From Pseudonocardia hydrocarbonoxydans (lineage in GTDB: Bacteria > Actinomycetota > Actinomycetes > Mycobacteriales > Pseudonocardiaceae): a stretch of 64,000 nucleotides of DNA. This document shows, in pieces, positions 35,581 through 45,621 of this stretch; within the stretch, counting starts at the first letter, position 1, and every line of letters starts with the position of its first letter. The stretch covers positions 105,854 to 169,853 of the forward strand of contig NZ_BJNG01000025.1 of the NCBI RefSeq assembly GCF_006539565.1, written 5' to 3'. The position numbers and the translations under genes are program-made. The notes under the pieces are model-generated. The model saw nothing but the letters and a program-made list of their open reading frames with translations, was not told the DNA's origin and ran no database searches.

Positions 35581-38500
35581 GTGACCACCACCGAGCTCGG
35601 GGCCCCGTGGTCCGAGCGGCTGAACCCGCGTAACTGGTCCCTGGCGTGGAAGCTCATCGCCATCGGGCTGGTGCCCGCGCTGCTCGCGCTCACGCTGGGC
35701 GTGCTGCGCATCGCCGACCAGGCGGGCGACGCGGCGACGCTGGGCACGAGCAACCGCCTGCTGGAGATCCGCGGCCAGGTCTCCACCGCGGCCGACTCGC
35801 TGCGCCAGGAGCGCGACGAGGCGGCGCTGTTCGTCGCGGGCGGCCGTGGCGAGGACCGCGGCGTCCTCGACGTCGGGGTCGGCCAGACCGACGCCGACGT
35901 GCAGCAGGCCGTCGACGCCGTCGCGGGTGCGGAGGACTTCGACACCACCACCCGCACCGCACTCGCCGCCACGCAGGACGCGCTCGCCGGGCTCACCGCG
36001 CTGCGCGGCGACGTCGCGACCGGGCCCGACACCGTCGCCGACCCGATCGTGCAGCGCTACTCCGCCGTGATCGCCCAGGTCGACGGCCTGGAGCGGGCCC
36101 TGCTCCGGCAGCTGCGCACGCCCGACGTCGCCGGTCTCGCCGACGCCCTCACCGCCGCGACCGCGGCCCGCGAGCAGCTCGCCGTCCAGCACACCGTGCT
36201 CGGTGCGGCGATCCGCGCGGGGCAGCTCCTCCCGACCGACGTCGAGGCCAGCGGCGCGGCCGACATCCGCCTGGCCACGGCGTACGGCGCCTATCAGGTC
36301 GCGCTCACCCCGGAGCAGCTCGCGCGGTTCGGCACCTTCGACGGCGCCGACGCCAACGCCCAGCGCATCGCCGTCCGCGACGCCATCCTCGCCACCCCCG
36401 AGGAGCGGCCGGTCGTGGTCGACCCGGCCCAGTGGGACGCCGCGTACACCACCGCGCTCACCGCGGTGCAGAACTCCGCCGGCCTGATCGGCGACGAGAC
36501 GGTGGCCCTGAGCACCGCGGCCGAGGAGCGGGCCAGCAACCTGGCCGGCATCAACTCGGTGATCCTGATGCTCGGCCTGCTGGTCGGCATCACGATCGCG
36601 ATCCTGGTCGCCCGGGCGCTGGTCCGGTCGCTGCGCGTGCTGCGCACCGCCGCCCTCGACGTCGCGGAGCGGCGCCTGCCGCAGGCCGTCGAGAGCATGC
36701 GCGCGGGCGACACGCCCGACGTCACCGTCGACCCGGTCCCGCTGAACACCCGCGACGAGGTGGGCCAGGTGGCCCGCGCGTTCGACGCGGTGCACGGGCA
36801 GGCCGTCCGCCTCGCCGCCGACCAGGCCGCCCTGCAGACCAACGTCAGCTCGATGTTCGTCAACCTCTCCCGCCGCAGCCAGGCGCTGGTCGAGCGGCAG
36901 CTGCAGCTCATCGAGCAGCTGGAGAGCAACGAGCAGGACCCCGACCAGCTGTCGAACCTGTTCCAGCTCGACCACCTCGCCACCCGCATGCGGCGCAACT
37001 CGGAGAACCTGCTGGTCCTCGCGGGCACCGACCTCGCCAAGCGCAACATCGCGCCGGTCCCGATGGTCGACGTCCTGCGCGCGGCGGTGTCGGAGATCGA
37101 GCAGTACCAGCGGATCGTGGTGCAGGCCCCGCCCACCACCTCGATCGTCGGGCGCGCCGCGAGCGACCTCGTCCACCTGCTGGCCGAGCTGCTCGACAAC
37201 GCCACCAACTTCTCCCCGCCCGACTCCCAGGTCGTCATGAGCACCACCCGCACGGCGGAGGGCGACATCCTGGTCGAGATCGCCGACCGCGGCGTCGGCA
37301 TGGTCGACTTCGAGCTCGCCGACGCCAACCAGCGCCTCGGCGGCCCCTCGGCGGTCGACGTGTCCGCCTCGCGGCGCATGGGCCTGTTCGTGGTCGGCCG
37401 CCTCGGCACCCGCCACAACATCCAGGTGCAGCTCAGCACGTCCTCGACGGGCGGCGCGGGCACCGGTCTCACGGCCTCGGTCACGGTGCCCGCCCAGCTG
37501 GTGCCCACCACCGAGCGCGAGCCCGCCCGGTCGGTCCCGGCGCTCACCCCGGGCGCCTCGGGCCCGTCGGCGTTCGACGTGCCCCCGCAGCGCGGTGGCA
37601 GCAACGGCCGCCCCGGCTCGCTGTCGTCGCTGGTCGCCGGCACCGACGGCCCGGCCACGCCGGCCTCGGCCTTCGACCCCGGACCCGGCGGGTACCCGCC
37701 GGTCAACGGCTCCGCCGCCACCCCGTCGCTGCCCACCCGGCGTCCCGGCTCGTCGCTGAACCCGGACGGTCCGCCGTCCGTGGCCGAGCAGGCCCGCCAG
37801 GACCAGCTCGCCGCCGAGCGGGCCGCGGCCGAGCGGGCCGCGCAGGCCCGGACCGGCCCCGCCGACCCCGCCGACCCCGTCGACCCCGTCGACCCCGACG
37901 ACCTCGACACCGGCACCTCCGGGCCGGCCGGCGACGGGTCCGGGCACGACGAGGACGACGCGCCCGGCACCCCCGACGACACCGCCACCACCGCCTACCC
38001 GGTCGTGGCGCCGCGGGAGCCCTCCCCCGCCGAGACCGGGCGCGCCCGGCACGTCCTCGCGGGCGAGCCCGACGACGAGGTGTCCGGCACGACCGCGGAC
38101 GCCGAGGGCCACTCCGACGACGAGCGCGGACCCGGCCTCGCGGCCGGCGCCGCGGTCGCCGGTGTCGCGGCCGGTGCGGCCGCCACCGCGGCTCCCGACC
38201 GCTCCGACGACGGCTCTCCCGAGGCCCCGCCCGCCTCGGAGCACGACGGGTCCGCCGCCGCGACCGGGGCGATGGCGCGCGATCCGTGGCCGCGCGGCGG
38301 CCCGCCGCACGACCCGGCCGGTCGTCCGGGCGCGGTCAACGGCCGCGTGTCGCACCCCGACGGCGACGCCGCCGACCTTCCCGCAGCCGACCTTCCCGCA
38401 GCCGAGCCGCCCGCCACGGACCAGGCGGCCCCGTCCTCCCTGCCGCAGCGCCGGCCCTCCCCCGGGCGTCCCGCTGCGGGCGAGCAGCCGGCGCCGGCGA

Positions 38501-39501
38501 CGGCCCCGATCCCGGCCGTCCCGGCCGCGGAGCCGTCCACGGCCGTGTCCGACGGGCTGTTCGCCCCGGCGACACCGGCCGGCGCCGAGGTCGCGCCCGC
38601 ACCGGAGACGGTCACCCCCGAACCGGCCGCCGCGGGGCGGCCCGAGGGCAGCGGGTTCGAGCTGGGCGAGACGACCCCGATCTTCGAGGAGATCGCGTCG
38701 GCATGGTTCCGCTCCAACCGGCCGCTCCCGGTCGACTGGGAGGCCGAGGCCCGTTCGGCCGGGCCCGCGGCGGACTCCCGCCCGCGCCAGCCCGCGGCGA
38801 TGCCGCCGCCGGCCCCGTCCACGCGCCCCGGCCCCTCGGCCCGGCCGGTGCCGCCCGCGGTCCAGCCGGGCCCGCAGCAGCGCACCGCGCAGCCGGGCCA
38901 GGTGTCCCAGCCGTCGGAGTCCCAGCCGTCGATGCCGCAGCAGCCGGTGTCCCAGCAGCCGTACCCGCAGCCCGCGGACCCGCAGCCCGCGGACCCGCAG
39001 CCCGCGGCCGTGCAGCCGCCGGTCGCCCAGCCGCCGACCGTGGCGCGGCCGCAGGCCCCCCACCAGCCGGCCCCGATGCCGCCCCGGTCCGCGCCGGTCG
39101 CTCCCCCCGTGGGCGCACCGGCACCGGAGCCGACCGCGGCCCCGATGCCGGCCCCGGCGATGTCGGCCCGCCCGGAGCCGAGCGCGTTCTCCAGCCCCGC
39201 CGACGAAGGCTGGCGGGCCGCCGACAACGCCGCCCCCACCGCCGACCGTCCCGACGAGGTCACCTCGGCCGGGCTGCCGAAGCGGCGCCCGCGGGCGCGC
39301 CTCGTGCCCGGCAGTGCCGGATCGGCGGTGCTGGCCCCGTCCGTCTCCTCCGCGCGCAGCGCGGAGAGCGTGCGCGGCCGGCTGGCCAGCTACCAGCAAG
39401 GTGTCCGTCAGGGGCGCGAGAGCAGGTACCGCGGCGATGTCGCGAACGGTGCCACCGAGTCCGCCCACGCGGGCGGGAACCACGACGAGGAGCGACAGTG
39501 A
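35581..39501 (+). CDS. Giant nitrate-sensor-like histidine kinase, conservon CvnA type
   Basis: A 1306-residue membrane kinase. Membrane helices near residues 24-44 and 326-348 enclose a helical extracytoplasmic domain (NIT-like); HAMP follows, then an atypical kinase core whose H-box helix reads [19 protein letters not shown]. The HATPase domain has N-box ELLDNATNF near 535 and DRGVGM near 569. The remaining about 650 residues are a disordered Pro/Ala/Gln/Asp-rich tail with repeats, ending in the short conserved block [14 protein letters not shown] and a YQQGVRQGR helix typical of this kinase group. GTG start after AGGGGGA. First gene of a four-gene conservon. Confidence 0.88.
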   Translation: MTTTELGAPWSERLNPRNWSLAWKLIAIGLVPALLALTLGVLRIADQAGDAATLGTSNRLLEIRGQVSTAADSLRQERDEAALFVAGGRGEDRGVLDVGVGQTDADVQQAVDAVAGAEDFDTTTRTALAATQDALAGLTALRGDVATGPDTVADPIVQRYSAVIAQVDGLERALLRQLRTPDVAGLADALTAATAAREQLAVQHTVLGAAIRAGQLLPTDVEASGAADIRLATAYGAYQVALTPEQLARFGTFDGADANAQRIAVRDAILATPEERPVVVDPAQWDAAYTTALTAVQNSAGLIGDETVALSTAAEERASNLAGINSVILMLGLLVGITIAILVARALVRSLRVLRTAALDVAERRLPQAVESMRAGDTPDVTVDPVPLNTRDEVGQVARAFDAVHGQAVRLAADQAALQTNVSSMFVNLSRRSQALVERQLQLIEQLESNEQDPDQLSNLFQLDHLATRMRRNSENLLVLAGTDLAKRNIAPVPMVDVLRAAVSEIEQYQRIVVQAPPTTSIVGRAASDLVHLLAELLDNATNFSPPDSQVVMSTTRTAEGDILVEIADRGVGMVDFELADANQRLGGPSAVDVSASRRMGLFVVGRLGTRHNIQVQLSTSSTGGAGTGLTASVTVPAQLVPTTEREPARSVPALTPGASGPSAFDVPPQRGGSNGRPGSLSSLVAGTDGPATPASAFDPGPGGYPPVNGSAATPSLPTRRPGSSLNPDGPPSVAEQARQDQLAAERAAAERAAQARTGPADPADPVDPVDPDDLDTGTSGPAGDGSGHDEDDAPGTPDDTATTAYPVVAPREPSPAETGRARHVLAGEPDDEVSGTTADAEGHSDDERGPGLAAGAAVAGVAAGAAATAAPDRSDDGSPEAPPASEHDGSAAATGAMARDPWPRGGPPHDPAGRPGAVNGRVSHPDGDAADLPAADLPAAEPPATDQAAPSSLPQRRPSPGRPAAGEQPAPATAPIPAVPAAEPSTAVSDGLFAPATPAGAEVAPAPETVTPEPAAAGRPEGSGFELGETTPIFEEIASAWFRSNRPLPVDWEAEARSAGPAADSRPRQPAAMPPPAPSTRPGPSARPVPPAVQPGPQQRTAQPGQVSQPSESQPSMPQQPVSQQPYPQPADPQPADPQPAAVQPPVAQPPTVARPQAPHQPAPMPPRSAPVAPPVGAPAPEPTAAPMPAPAMSARPEPSAFSSPADEGWRAADNAAPTADRPDEVTSAGLPKRRPRARLVPGSAGSAVLAPSVSSARSAESVRGRLASYQQGVRQGRESRYRGDVANGATESAHAGGNHDEERQ
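37860..37898. repeat. 9-base repeats encoding DP-rich tract
   Basis: About four 9-base units of the form gccgacccc or gtcgacccc in the kinase gene, read in frame as [14 protein letters not shown]. Part of the disordered tail. Confidence 0.75.
38963..39007. repeat. 15-base tandem repeat, three exact copies
   Basis: acccgcagcccgcgg occurs at 38963, 38978 and 38993 in the kinase gene. It encodes a DPQPA repeat inside a Gln-Pro-rich tail. Exact identity suggests recent slippage. Confidence 0.9.
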
Positions 39502-39920
39502 CAGCGTCACAGACCCAGCCGAGCCGGTTCGGATGGCTGGTCACGAACTTCGCCGAGCGGGTCCCCGGCGTCGCGCACGCCATCGTGGTGTCCGCCGACG
39601 GACTGCTGCTCACCAGCTCCGACCGGCTGCCCCGCGACCGTGCCGACCAGCTGGCCGCGGTGGCGTCCGGCCTGGTCAGCCTCACCCAGGGCGCCGCACG
39701 CTGTTTCGACGCGGGCGGCGTGGTGCAGACGGTCGTGGAGATGGATCGTGGCATCGTCCTGCTGATGTCCATCAGCGACGGGTCGTGCCTGGCCGTGCTG
39801 GCGTCACCGAGCTGTGACATCGGACTGATCGGATACGAGATGACCCTGCTGGTCGACCGCGTCGGCCAGCTGTTGACCCCCGAGCTTCGGGCCGAGCTGC
39901 AGGGCTCCTTCGGGCCCTGA
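39498..39920 (+). CDS. Roadblock/LC7 domain protein, conservon CvnB type
   Basis: A 140-residue protein of one roadblock/longin-like domain ([24 protein letters not shown] and the [21 protein letters not shown] region). In conservons it binds the kinase-like and GTPase partners, acting as a GTPase regulator resembling MglB. GTG start overlapping the kinase stop by 4 bases. Confidence 0.93.
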   Translation: MTASQTQPSRFGWLVTNFAERVPGVAHAIVVSADGLLLTSSDRLPRDRADQLAAVASGLVSLTQGAARCFDAGGVVQTVVEMDRGIVLLMSISDGSCLAVLASPSCDIGLIGYEMTLLVDRVGQLLTPELRAELQGSFGP

Positions 39921-39987
39921 GACCGACCCGTCCCGCAGAGTCCGACCACAGCAGCAACGTCCGGTAGAAGAAGGCAGGTGAAGTCCG

Positions 39988-40590
39988 ATGACCTCCGGTC
40001 CCGACGACGAGCGCCGGCAACCCTCGGAGCCGACTTTCGCCGACGTCATGAACGGCTTCAGCTTCGACAGCGCGCGTCCCTCGCGCCGTCGCAGGTGGGG
40101 GCGCCGCCGCGACGAGACGCCCGAGCAGGCCCCGGAGCCGAGCTCGGCCGCGCCCGTCGCGCGCCCGGTCGTCGAACCGGTCGCACCCGGCCCGCTGACC
40201 GGACCGATCGACATGCAGGTCACCGACGCCGACCAGTTCGGCTCTGGAGGAGGCGCGGCGGCCGTCCGGCCCTACGCCTGGACCCGCGGACGTACGAAGT
40301 CCGGCTTCGACCTGGGCATCGAGACCCTCGTCTCCACCAGCCAGCGCGGCCGTGACCAGATGGGCCTCCTGCAGGTCGAGCACCGCGCCGTCGCGGAGCT
40401 CTGCGAGGCCGCCCGCTCGGTGGCCGAGGTGGCCGCGCTGCTGTCCCTGCCACTGGGCGTCGCCCGGGTGCTGCTGGGTGACATGGCCGGCCTCGGCGTC
40501 GTCACCGTGCACCAGACCGCGAGCAGAGCCGGCAACGCGCCGGACCTCGCCCTGATGGAAAGGGTTCTGAGTGGACTCCGTCGGCTCTAG
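39988..40590 (+). CDS. DUF742 protein, conservon CvnC type
   Basis: A 200-residue protein. The first 90 residues are a basic, proline-rich tail; the DUF742 domain follows (VRPYAWTRGRTKS, then EHRAVAELCEAARSVAEVAALLSLPLGVARVLLGDMAGLG), which contains a helix-turn-helix-like segment. AGGTGAAG precedes the ATG. The last 20 bases overlap the GTPase gene. Function within conservons is unproven. Confidence 0.92.
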   Translation: MTSGPDDERRQPSEPTFADVMNGFSFDSARPSRRRRWGRRRDETPEQAPEPSSAAPVARPVVEPVAPGPLTGPIDMQVTDADQFGSGGGAAAVRPYAWTRGRTKSGFDLGIETLVSTSQRGRDQMGLLQVEHRAVAELCEAARSVAEVAALLSLPLGVARVLLGDMAGLGVVTVHQTASRAGNAPDLALMERVLSGLRRL

Positions 40591-41170
40591 GCCACAGACG
40601 ATCGCCACCTCGGCGACGATCTCGGCCAAGATCGTGGTGGCCGGGGGATTCGGCGTCGGTAAGACCACGTTCGTCGGCTCGGTCTCCGAGATCGTCCCGC
40701 TGACCACCGAGGCGGTGATGACCGAGGCCAGTGCCGGTCACGACGACCTCACCGCCACCCCGAACAAGACCACCACCACGGTGGCCATGGACTTCGGCCG
40801 CGTCTCGCTGGACAAGGAGCTGATCCTCTACCTGTTCGGCACCCCCGGGCAGCACCGGTTCTGGTTCATGTGGGACGACCTGGTGCGCGGCGCGATCGGT
40901 GCCGTCGTCCTGGTCGACACCCGGCGGCTGGCCGACTCCTTCGCGGCCATCGACTTCTTCGAGGACCGCGGTCTGCCCTACGTCGTCGGCCTCAACTGCT
41001 TCGACGGGCTCCAGCAGCACCGCATCGAGGACGTGCGGGAGGCGATGTCGATCGACCCGAACGTCCCGATCATCACCTGCGACGCCCGCAACCGGGAGTC
41101 GACGAAGAACGCGCTGATCGCCCTGGTCGAGCACGCGATGGCGCACCGGATGGCGGCCCGCGCCCACTGA
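40571..41170 (+). CDS. Small Ras-like GTPase, conservon CvnD type
   Basis: A 199-residue P-loop GTPase. G1 is GGFGVGKTT near residues 25-33, the G3-like motif is LFGTPGQHRF near 98, and LNCF occupies the position of the NKxD base-recognition motif, as is usual for this family. It should act as the switch that the roadblock protein controls. GTG start overlaps the DUF742 gene by 20 bases. There is no cytochrome P450 gene after it, so this is the four-gene form. Seven bases separate it from the convergent helicase-associated gene. Confidence 0.93.
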   Translation: MDSVGSRPQTIATSATISAKIVVAGGFGVGKTTFVGSVSEIVPLTTEAVMTEASAGHDDLTATPNKTTTTVAMDFGRVSLDKELILYLFGTPGQHRFWFMWDDLVRGAIGAVVLVDTRRLADSFAAIDFFEDRGLPYVVGLNCFDGLQQHRIEDVREAMSIDPNVPIITCDARNRESTKNALIALVEHAMAHRMAARAH

Positions 41171-41177
41171 CCCCCGG

Positions 41178-43391
41178 TCAGTCCTCGACGAGCGCGATCG
41201 AGGTGATGCGGTGCAGCGGCACGCGGTGCAGCCCGCCGTCACCGCGGTCGCGGCCCTCGACGACCCCGCCACCGACGCTGAGCGGCTCCAGCACGCGCTC
41301 CCCGGCCACGCCGTGGCCGTCGACGAAGCCGAGCCAGACGGTGAGGCGTTCCTGCGCCGCCCGGCGCAGCGTGTCCAGCGTGCTCGACCGGCCGTTCGTC
41401 GTCCCGCGGCGCACGCCGGTGAGCGCGTCGCCCGCCCGCATCCGCGCCACCAGGGCGGAGAGCTGTGCGGGATCGGGCTGCGGGGGGCGTCCGCGTTCGG
41501 GTGAGCGCCGGGCCGGGGTGGTGCGGCGGCCGCGGGCGGCCAGGTCGAGCACGGCGCCGCCGGTGTCCTCGGCCGCGGGGGTGAACCCGGCCGCGCGCAG
41601 CCCGTCGAGCAGCTCCACCAGGGGCAACGGGCTCACCACCACGGTCGGGGCGATGCGGCGCAGCTCGAGCCCGCCGGTGTCCGGATGGGCCAGCACCTCG
41701 GAGATCAGCACCTCATCGTCGGAGCGCAGGAACGCCGCGGCCGCGCCGCCCCGCAGCCGGCCGTGGCGGCGCGCGACGTCGTCGACGAGATAGGTCAGGC
41801 CCTGCGGCACCGGCGTGGCGGAGCGACGCCGCAGCAGCTCGTGCAGGTCGGCGGCGCTGCGCCCGGCGTCGAGCGCACGGCGCACGGTGGCCTCGGTGAA
41901 GCGGTACACCGTCGCGCCGCCCGCCGACTCCACCTCCGCCACCAGGTCGAGCTCGCGCGCCAGCTCCGGCTCCAGCGGCCCGGGGGCGACGGCGGTGAGG
42001 TCGGCCTGGAGCAGGACGTGGTCGACCGGCTCGGGCAGCGTGGCCCGCAGCGCGGCGACGATCCGGTCCGGGTCCTGGAGCACGGCCCGCCCGGGGGTGG
42101 ACAGCGCGTCGAGGGCGACCACACCGAGCACGGTGCCCTCGGTGACGGTCCAGCCGACGACCTCGTCGCGCAGCCGGCCGCCGCGGCGCGGGGCGCGCCA
42201 GGCGAGCAGGTCGGCGAGCGCGGCGGGCGAGGCGGGGGCGGTACCGGGCGGGAGCTCGGCGAGCCCCGCGAGGACCCGACGACGGTCGCGGGGCGCCAGC
42301 GGGCGGCGCACGGCGTCGGCGAGCGCGTTGATCGGCCGCCCGGCGTCGTCCTTGCGGCCGACCAGCCCGGGCAGGCGCGGCAGCGCCAGCCAGGTGCGCG
42401 CCAGCAGCGACCACCGCACCTCGGGGCCACCGGCCAGCCAGACGTCGGCCGCGGTGGTGGGCACGAACTCCGCGGGGACCCCGTCGGTGGCCCCGACCAG
42501 GTCGGCGGCGAGCAGGACCTCCACCAGCAGGGCGGCCGTGGGCTCGTCGACGTCCATCTCCCGGGCCGCGCGCCGCAGCTCGCGCACGCCCAGCCCACCG
42601 GAGCGCAGCACCGGCGGCGGGGTCCGTCCCCAGAGGGCGAGGAGCAGCTCGACCTGGCGCAGCACACCCAGCGCCGCGCCGGCCGCGGTGCCGTCGACGA
42701 CGGCGACCCCGCGGTCGCGGGCGCCGATGTCGGGCGGGGTCGTCGCCACCGTGCCCAGCGGGCGGTCGCCGCGCAGGGCGAGGCCGACCTGGCGGGGCAG
42801 CTCGACGGTCTCGGGGTCGACGCGCAGCAGCAGACCCCGCGCGAGCAGGCGCCCGACGGGGGTGTCGCCGGTCGCCCGGCTGCGCCCGATCGGCGGGCCG
42901 GCGGCCAGCGCGTCGAGCACGCGCCGCTCCTCGTCGTCGACGCCCGCGAGCAGCTCGGGCAGCGCGGACGACCCGGCGGGACCCGAGGACGGCCGGCCCA
43001 GCCCGCCGGGATGGCGGGGCACGACGTCCCGGACCCCCGCGACGACGGACAGCTCGGCGTCGGCACCCCAGGCGAGCGCGCGGGCGCGCAGCGCGTCGAG
43101 GGCGTCGGTCAGGACCGCGGCGGGGACGTCGGGGCCGAGCAGTCGGGCGATCTCGGCGCGCGGCACCGGAGCGGTGTCGGCGTCGGCCACGGCGAGGGCC
43201 TCCAGCACGGCCAGGGTGACGGTGTCGAGCTCGTCGCAGGCGCGGTGGACCGAGGCCCGGATCGCGGCGCGGGTGGCGAGGACCGTGAGGTCGGCGGGCG
43301 GGGGCACCCCGAGGTCCGGCCGCAGCGCCAGGAGCCGGGCGAGCGTGTCGTCGTCCTGGGCGCGCAGCCAGTCGACCAGCGGCGTGGGCAC
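41178..43391 (-). CDS. Helicase-associated protein, XPB partner (Rv0862c-like)
   Basis: A 737-residue leucine- and arginine-rich protein without a Walker motif. The N-terminus LVDWLRAQDDDTLARLLALRPDLG and the C-terminal region (LSALVARMRAGDALTGVRR, then VWLGFVDGHGVAGERVLEP with a WYL-like RVPLHRITSI end) match the helicase-associated family encoded beside bacterial XPB. It may help the helicase bind DNA; direct evidence is lacking. The GTG at 43391 is supported by TACCGT 6 bases upstream. In M. tuberculosis the two genes are adjacent; here they are 6 kb apart. Confidence 0.85.
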   Translation of the reverse strand: MPTPLVDWLRAQDDDTLARLLALRPDLGVPPPADLTVLATRAAIRASVHRACDELDTVTLAVLEALAVADADTAPVPRAEIARLLGPDVPAAVLTDALDALRARALAWGADAELSVVAGVRDVVPRHPGGLGRPSSGPAGSSALPELLAGVDDEERRVLDALAAGPPIGRSRATGDTPVGRLLARGLLLRVDPETVELPRQVGLALRGDRPLGTVATTPPDIGARDRGVAVVDGTAAGAALGVLRQVELLLALWGRTPPPVLRSGGLGVRELRRAAREMDVDEPTAALLVEVLLAADLVGATDGVPAEFVPTTAADVWLAGGPEVRWSLLARTWLALPRLPGLVGRKDDAGRPINALADAVRRPLAPRDRRRVLAGLAELPPGTAPASPAALADLLAWRAPRRGGRLRDEVVGWTVTEGTVLGVVALDALSTPGRAVLQDPDRIVAALRATLPEPVDHVLLQADLTAVAPGPLEPELARELDLVAEVESAGGATVYRFTEATVRRALDAGRSAADLHELLRRRSATPVPQGLTYLVDDVARRHGRLRGGAAAAFLRSDDEVLISEVLAHPDTGGLELRRIAPTVVVSPLPLVELLDGLRAAGFTPAAEDTGGAVLDLAARGRRTTPARRSPERGRPPQPDPAQLSALVARMRAGDALTGVRRGTTNGRSSTLDTLRRAAQERLTVWLGFVDGHGVAGERVLEPLSVGGGVVEGRDRGDGGLHRVPLHRITSIALVED

Positions 43392-43397
43392 CGGTCC

Positions 43398-43403
43398 ACG
43401 GTA
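43398..43403 (-). promoter_or_regulatory. Likely -10 element (TACCGT) of the helicase-associated gene
   Basis: On the minus strand TACCGT lies 6 bases before the GTG at 43391 with no ribosome site, the leaderless arrangement. Confidence 0.45.
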
Positions 43404-43454
43404 GTCGGTGCCATGGGCGATACTGGCGGTCGACCACCGACATCGGGAGGAACC

Positions 43455-43634
43455 GTGGCGAAGGCCGCCCCCGCAGGACGCATCGACCCCACCTGGCCGG
43501 AGCTGCCGGAGGGCGAGCACCCCGTCACCGAGCTCGCGAGCCCCGTGCAGGGCTCGCTGTCCCCCTTCGGCGACGTCGAGTTCCCGCTGGCCGAGGTGCC
43601 CTACGTGCATCCCGTCACGGAGATCAACCGCTGA
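43455..43634 (+). CDS. Conserved small protein (Rv0863-like, 59 aa)
   Basis: A 59-residue soluble protein: DPTWPELPEGEHPVTEL, then a stretch ending FPLAEVPYVHPVTEIN. The GTG follows GGGAGG by 4 bases. Its place between the divergent helicase-associated gene and the molybdenum genes matches Rv0863. No function is known to me. Its stop overlaps the presumed CTG start of the next gene. Confidence 0.8.
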   Translation: MAKAAPAGRIDPTWPELPEGEHPVTELASPVQGSLSPFGDVEFPLAEVPYVHPVTEINR

Positions 43635-44203
43635 CGGTCGCCGGGCTGCTGCTGGCGGCCGGCGCCGGACGGCGGATGGGCCGCCCCAAGGCGCTGGTCG
43701 AGCTGCACGGCGAGCCGCTGGTCCGCCGGGCGCTGCGCGTGCTCGCCGACGGCGGTTGCGGGCCCCTGGTCGTCGTTCTGGGCGCCGCGGCCGACGAGGT
43801 GCGCGCGCAGCTGCCCGACGGCGTGCGCGCGGTCGTGGCGGACGACTGGGCGTCCGGGATGGGGGCGTCGCTGCGGGCGGGTCTCGCCGTGCTCGACTCC
43901 GACGCCGCGCTCGTCCACCTGGTGGACCTGCCGGGCGTCACCGCGGCCGCGGTGGAGCGGCTCGTGGCCGACCCGGTCGGCCCGCACACGCTGCGTCGCG
44001 CGGCCTACGGGGGCCGTGCGGCCCATCCCGTGCTGCTCGGCCGGGACCACTGGGACGCCGTCGCCACGTCCGCCACCGGTGACGCCGGCGCGCGCGCCTA
44101 CCTCGGCGGGCACCCGGACGTGGAGCTGGTGGAGTGCGGTGACGTCGCGGTGCCCGAGGACGTCGACACCCCGGAGGCGCTGGCGCGCTTCGCCGGGTCC
44201 TGA
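43631..44203 (+). CDS. MobA/MocA-like molybdopterin nucleotidyltransferase
   Basis: A nucleotidyltransferase of 190 residues if it starts at CTG 43631. The nucleotide-binding signature LLLAAGAGRRMGRPKAL (residues 6-22) lies mostly upstream of the first ATG (43676), so that ATG cannot be the real start. CTG 43631 is the only plausible codon, forming a CTGA overlap with the previous stop. Later motifs are LVHLVDLPGVT (metal-binding DLPG) and HPVLLGR. In hydroxylase systems such proteins attach CMP to the cofactor (MCD), which the CoxL-type enzyme needs. Specificity for CTP or GTP is not readable. Confidence 0.85.
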   Translation: MTVAGLLLAAGAGRRMGRPKALVELHGEPLVRRALRVLADGGCGPLVVVLGAAADEVRAQLPDGVRAVVADDWASGMGASLRAGLAVLDSDAALVHLVDLPGVTAAAVERLVADPVGPHTLRRAAYGGRAAHPVLLGRDHWDAVATSATGDAGARAYLGGHPDVELVECGDVAVPEDVDTPEALARFAGS

Positions 44204-44232
44204 CCCGCGGTCCGTACGGCGTGCCGGGGCCG

Positions 44233-44238
44233 TAGGGT
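44233..44238 (+). promoter_or_regulatory. Likely -10 element (TAGGGT) of the moaC-mog-moaE operon
   Basis: TAGGGT lies 7 bases before the GTG at 44246 with no ribosome site; the preceding gene ends 30 bases upstream of it. Confidence 0.5.
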
Positions 44239-44245
44239 CTGCCGC

Positions 44246-44725
44246 GTGGAGCTGACGCACGTGGACGAGGCCGGCGCGGCCCGGATGGTCGACGTCACCG
44301 GCAAGGAGGCCACCGCCCGCACGGCCGTGGCCACGGGGGTGCTGCGCACCACCGCGGAGGTGGTGGAGCTGTTGCGCCGCGACGGGCTGCCCAAGGGCGA
44401 CGCGCTGGCCACCGCCCGCATCGCCGGGATCATGGGCGCCAAGCGCACACCGGACCTGGTGCCCCTGTGCCACCCGATCGCGCTCAGCGGCGTCGTCGTC
44501 GACCTCGCCCCCGACGGGGCCGAGGTCCGCATCCGGGCCACGGTGCGCACCACCGACCGCACGGGGGTCGAGATGGAGGCGCTCACCGCCGTCGCGGTGG
44601 CCGGGCTGGCGCTGCACGACATGGTCAAGGCGGTCGACCCGGCCGCGGTGCTCGACCACGTGCGCGTCGAGCGCAAGGACGGCGGCAAGACCGGCACCTG
44701 GACGCGTCCGGAGGACCGCGCGTGA
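44246..44725 (+). CDS. moaC: Cyclic pyranopterin monophosphate synthase
   Basis: A 159-residue MoaC, which completes conversion of GTP to cyclic pyranopterin monophosphate with MoaA. Conserved blocks: [16 protein letters not shown], then [31 protein letters not shown] with the catalytic Lys and His residues, and [21 protein letters not shown] start. First of three coupled genes; moaA is not in the window. Confidence 0.97.
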   Translation: MELTHVDEAGAARMVDVTGKEATARTAVATGVLRTTAEVVELLRRDGLPKGDALATARIAGIMGAKRTPDLVPLCHPIALSGVVVDLAPDGAEVRIRATVRTTDRTGVEMEALTAVAVAGLALHDMVKAVDPAAVLDHVRVERKDGGKTGTWTRPEDRA

Positions 44726-45195
44726 GGCGCGCCCGGGTCGTGACGGCGTCCAACCGCGCCGCGGCGGGCGTCTACACCGACCGCGGCGGGCCGCTGATCA
44801 CCGCCTGGCTGCGCGAGCGCGGCTACGAGACGCCCGACCCCGAGGTCGTGCCCGACGGCGAGCCCGTCGGCGCGGCGCTGCGCGCCGCGGTGGCCGACGG
44901 CGTCGACGTCGTGATCACCACGGGCGGCACGGGCATCTCACCGACCGACGCCACCCCGGAGGTGACCCGCGGCGTCCTCGACTACGAGGTGCCCGGGCTC
45001 GCCGACGCGATCCGGGCCGCGGGCGCGCCGATGGTGCCCACGGCCGTGCTCTCCCGCGGCCTGACCGGCGTCGCGGGCCGCACGCTGGTCGTGAACCTCC
45101 CCGGATCGCCAGGGGGAGTTCGCGACGGTCTCGGCGTGCTCGCGGGCGTGCTCGACCACGCCGTGGACCAGCTCAGAGGAGGCGACCACACATGA
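44722..45195 (+). CDS. mog: Molybdopterin adenylyltransferase-type protein (MogA/MoaB)
   Basis: A 157-residue MoCF-domain protein that adenylylates molybdopterin before MoeA inserts molybdate. The binding motif [18 protein letters not shown] near residues 71-88 and [13 protein letters not shown] near 130 are intact. GTGA overlap with moaC and ATGA overlap with moaE. Same order as moaC2-mog-moaE2 of M. tuberculosis. Confidence 0.95.
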   Translation: MRRARVVTASNRAAAGVYTDRGGPLITAWLRERGYETPDPEVVPDGEPVGAALRAAVADGVDVVITTGGTGISPTDATPEVTRGVLDYEVPGLADAIRAAGAPMVPTAVLSRGLTGVAGRTLVVNLPGSPGGVRDGLGVLAGVLDHAVDQLRGGDHT

Positions 45196-45617
45196 CGATC
45201 GTCCTGCGTGCCGCGGTGGGCGAGGAGCCCCTCGACGTGGCGGAGCACGCCGCACTCGTCGACCATGCCGCGGCCGGGGCCGTGGTCACGTTCGCCGGGG
45301 TCGTGCGCGACCACGACGGCGGCCGCGGGGTGCGCGGGCTGGAGTACAGCGCGCACCCCACGGCCGGGGCCGTCGTGGCGCAGGTGGCCGCCGACGTGGC
45401 GGCCAGGGCCACCGGCGTCCGCGCGATCGCGGTGAGCCACCGGGTCGGCCCATTGGGGATCGGCGAGGTCGCGCTGGCGTGCGCGGTCGCCGCCGATCAC
45501 CGCAAGGAGGCGTTCGACACCTGCGCCGAGCTCGTCGAGGAGGTGAAGCGCCTGCTGCCGGTCTGGAAGCACCAGGCGTTCACCGACGGGTCCGACGAGT
45601 GGGTCAACTCGACCTGA
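45192..45617 (+). CDS. moaE: Molybdopterin synthase catalytic subunit
   Basis: A 141-residue MoaE, which inserts two sulfurs into the pterin using Moa[38 protein letters not shown] and the C-terminal VWKHQAF with its catalytic Lys are conserved. No moaD is adjacent. It ends 4 bases from the convergent rpf gene. Confidence 0.96.
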   Translation: MTIVLRAAVGEEPLDVAEHAALVDHAAAGAVVTFAGVVRDHDGGRGVRGLEYSAHPTAGAVVAQVAADVAARATGVRAIAVSHRVGPLGIGEVALACAVAADHRKEAFDTCAELVEEVKRLLPVWKHQAFTDGSDEWVNST

Positions 45618-45621
45618 CCGG

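Noticed and set aside
38963..39007. Tandem repeats as a CRISPR array
   Set aside because: The units are contiguous 15-base in-frame coding repeats without spacers, and no cas gene is nearby.
34522..39510. Very long minus-strand open frame (1662 codons) opposite the conservon kinase
   Set aside because: It is a by-product of the codon bias of the real plus-strand genes: glycine/arginine/valine-rich, no domains, and it overlaps two well-supported genes.
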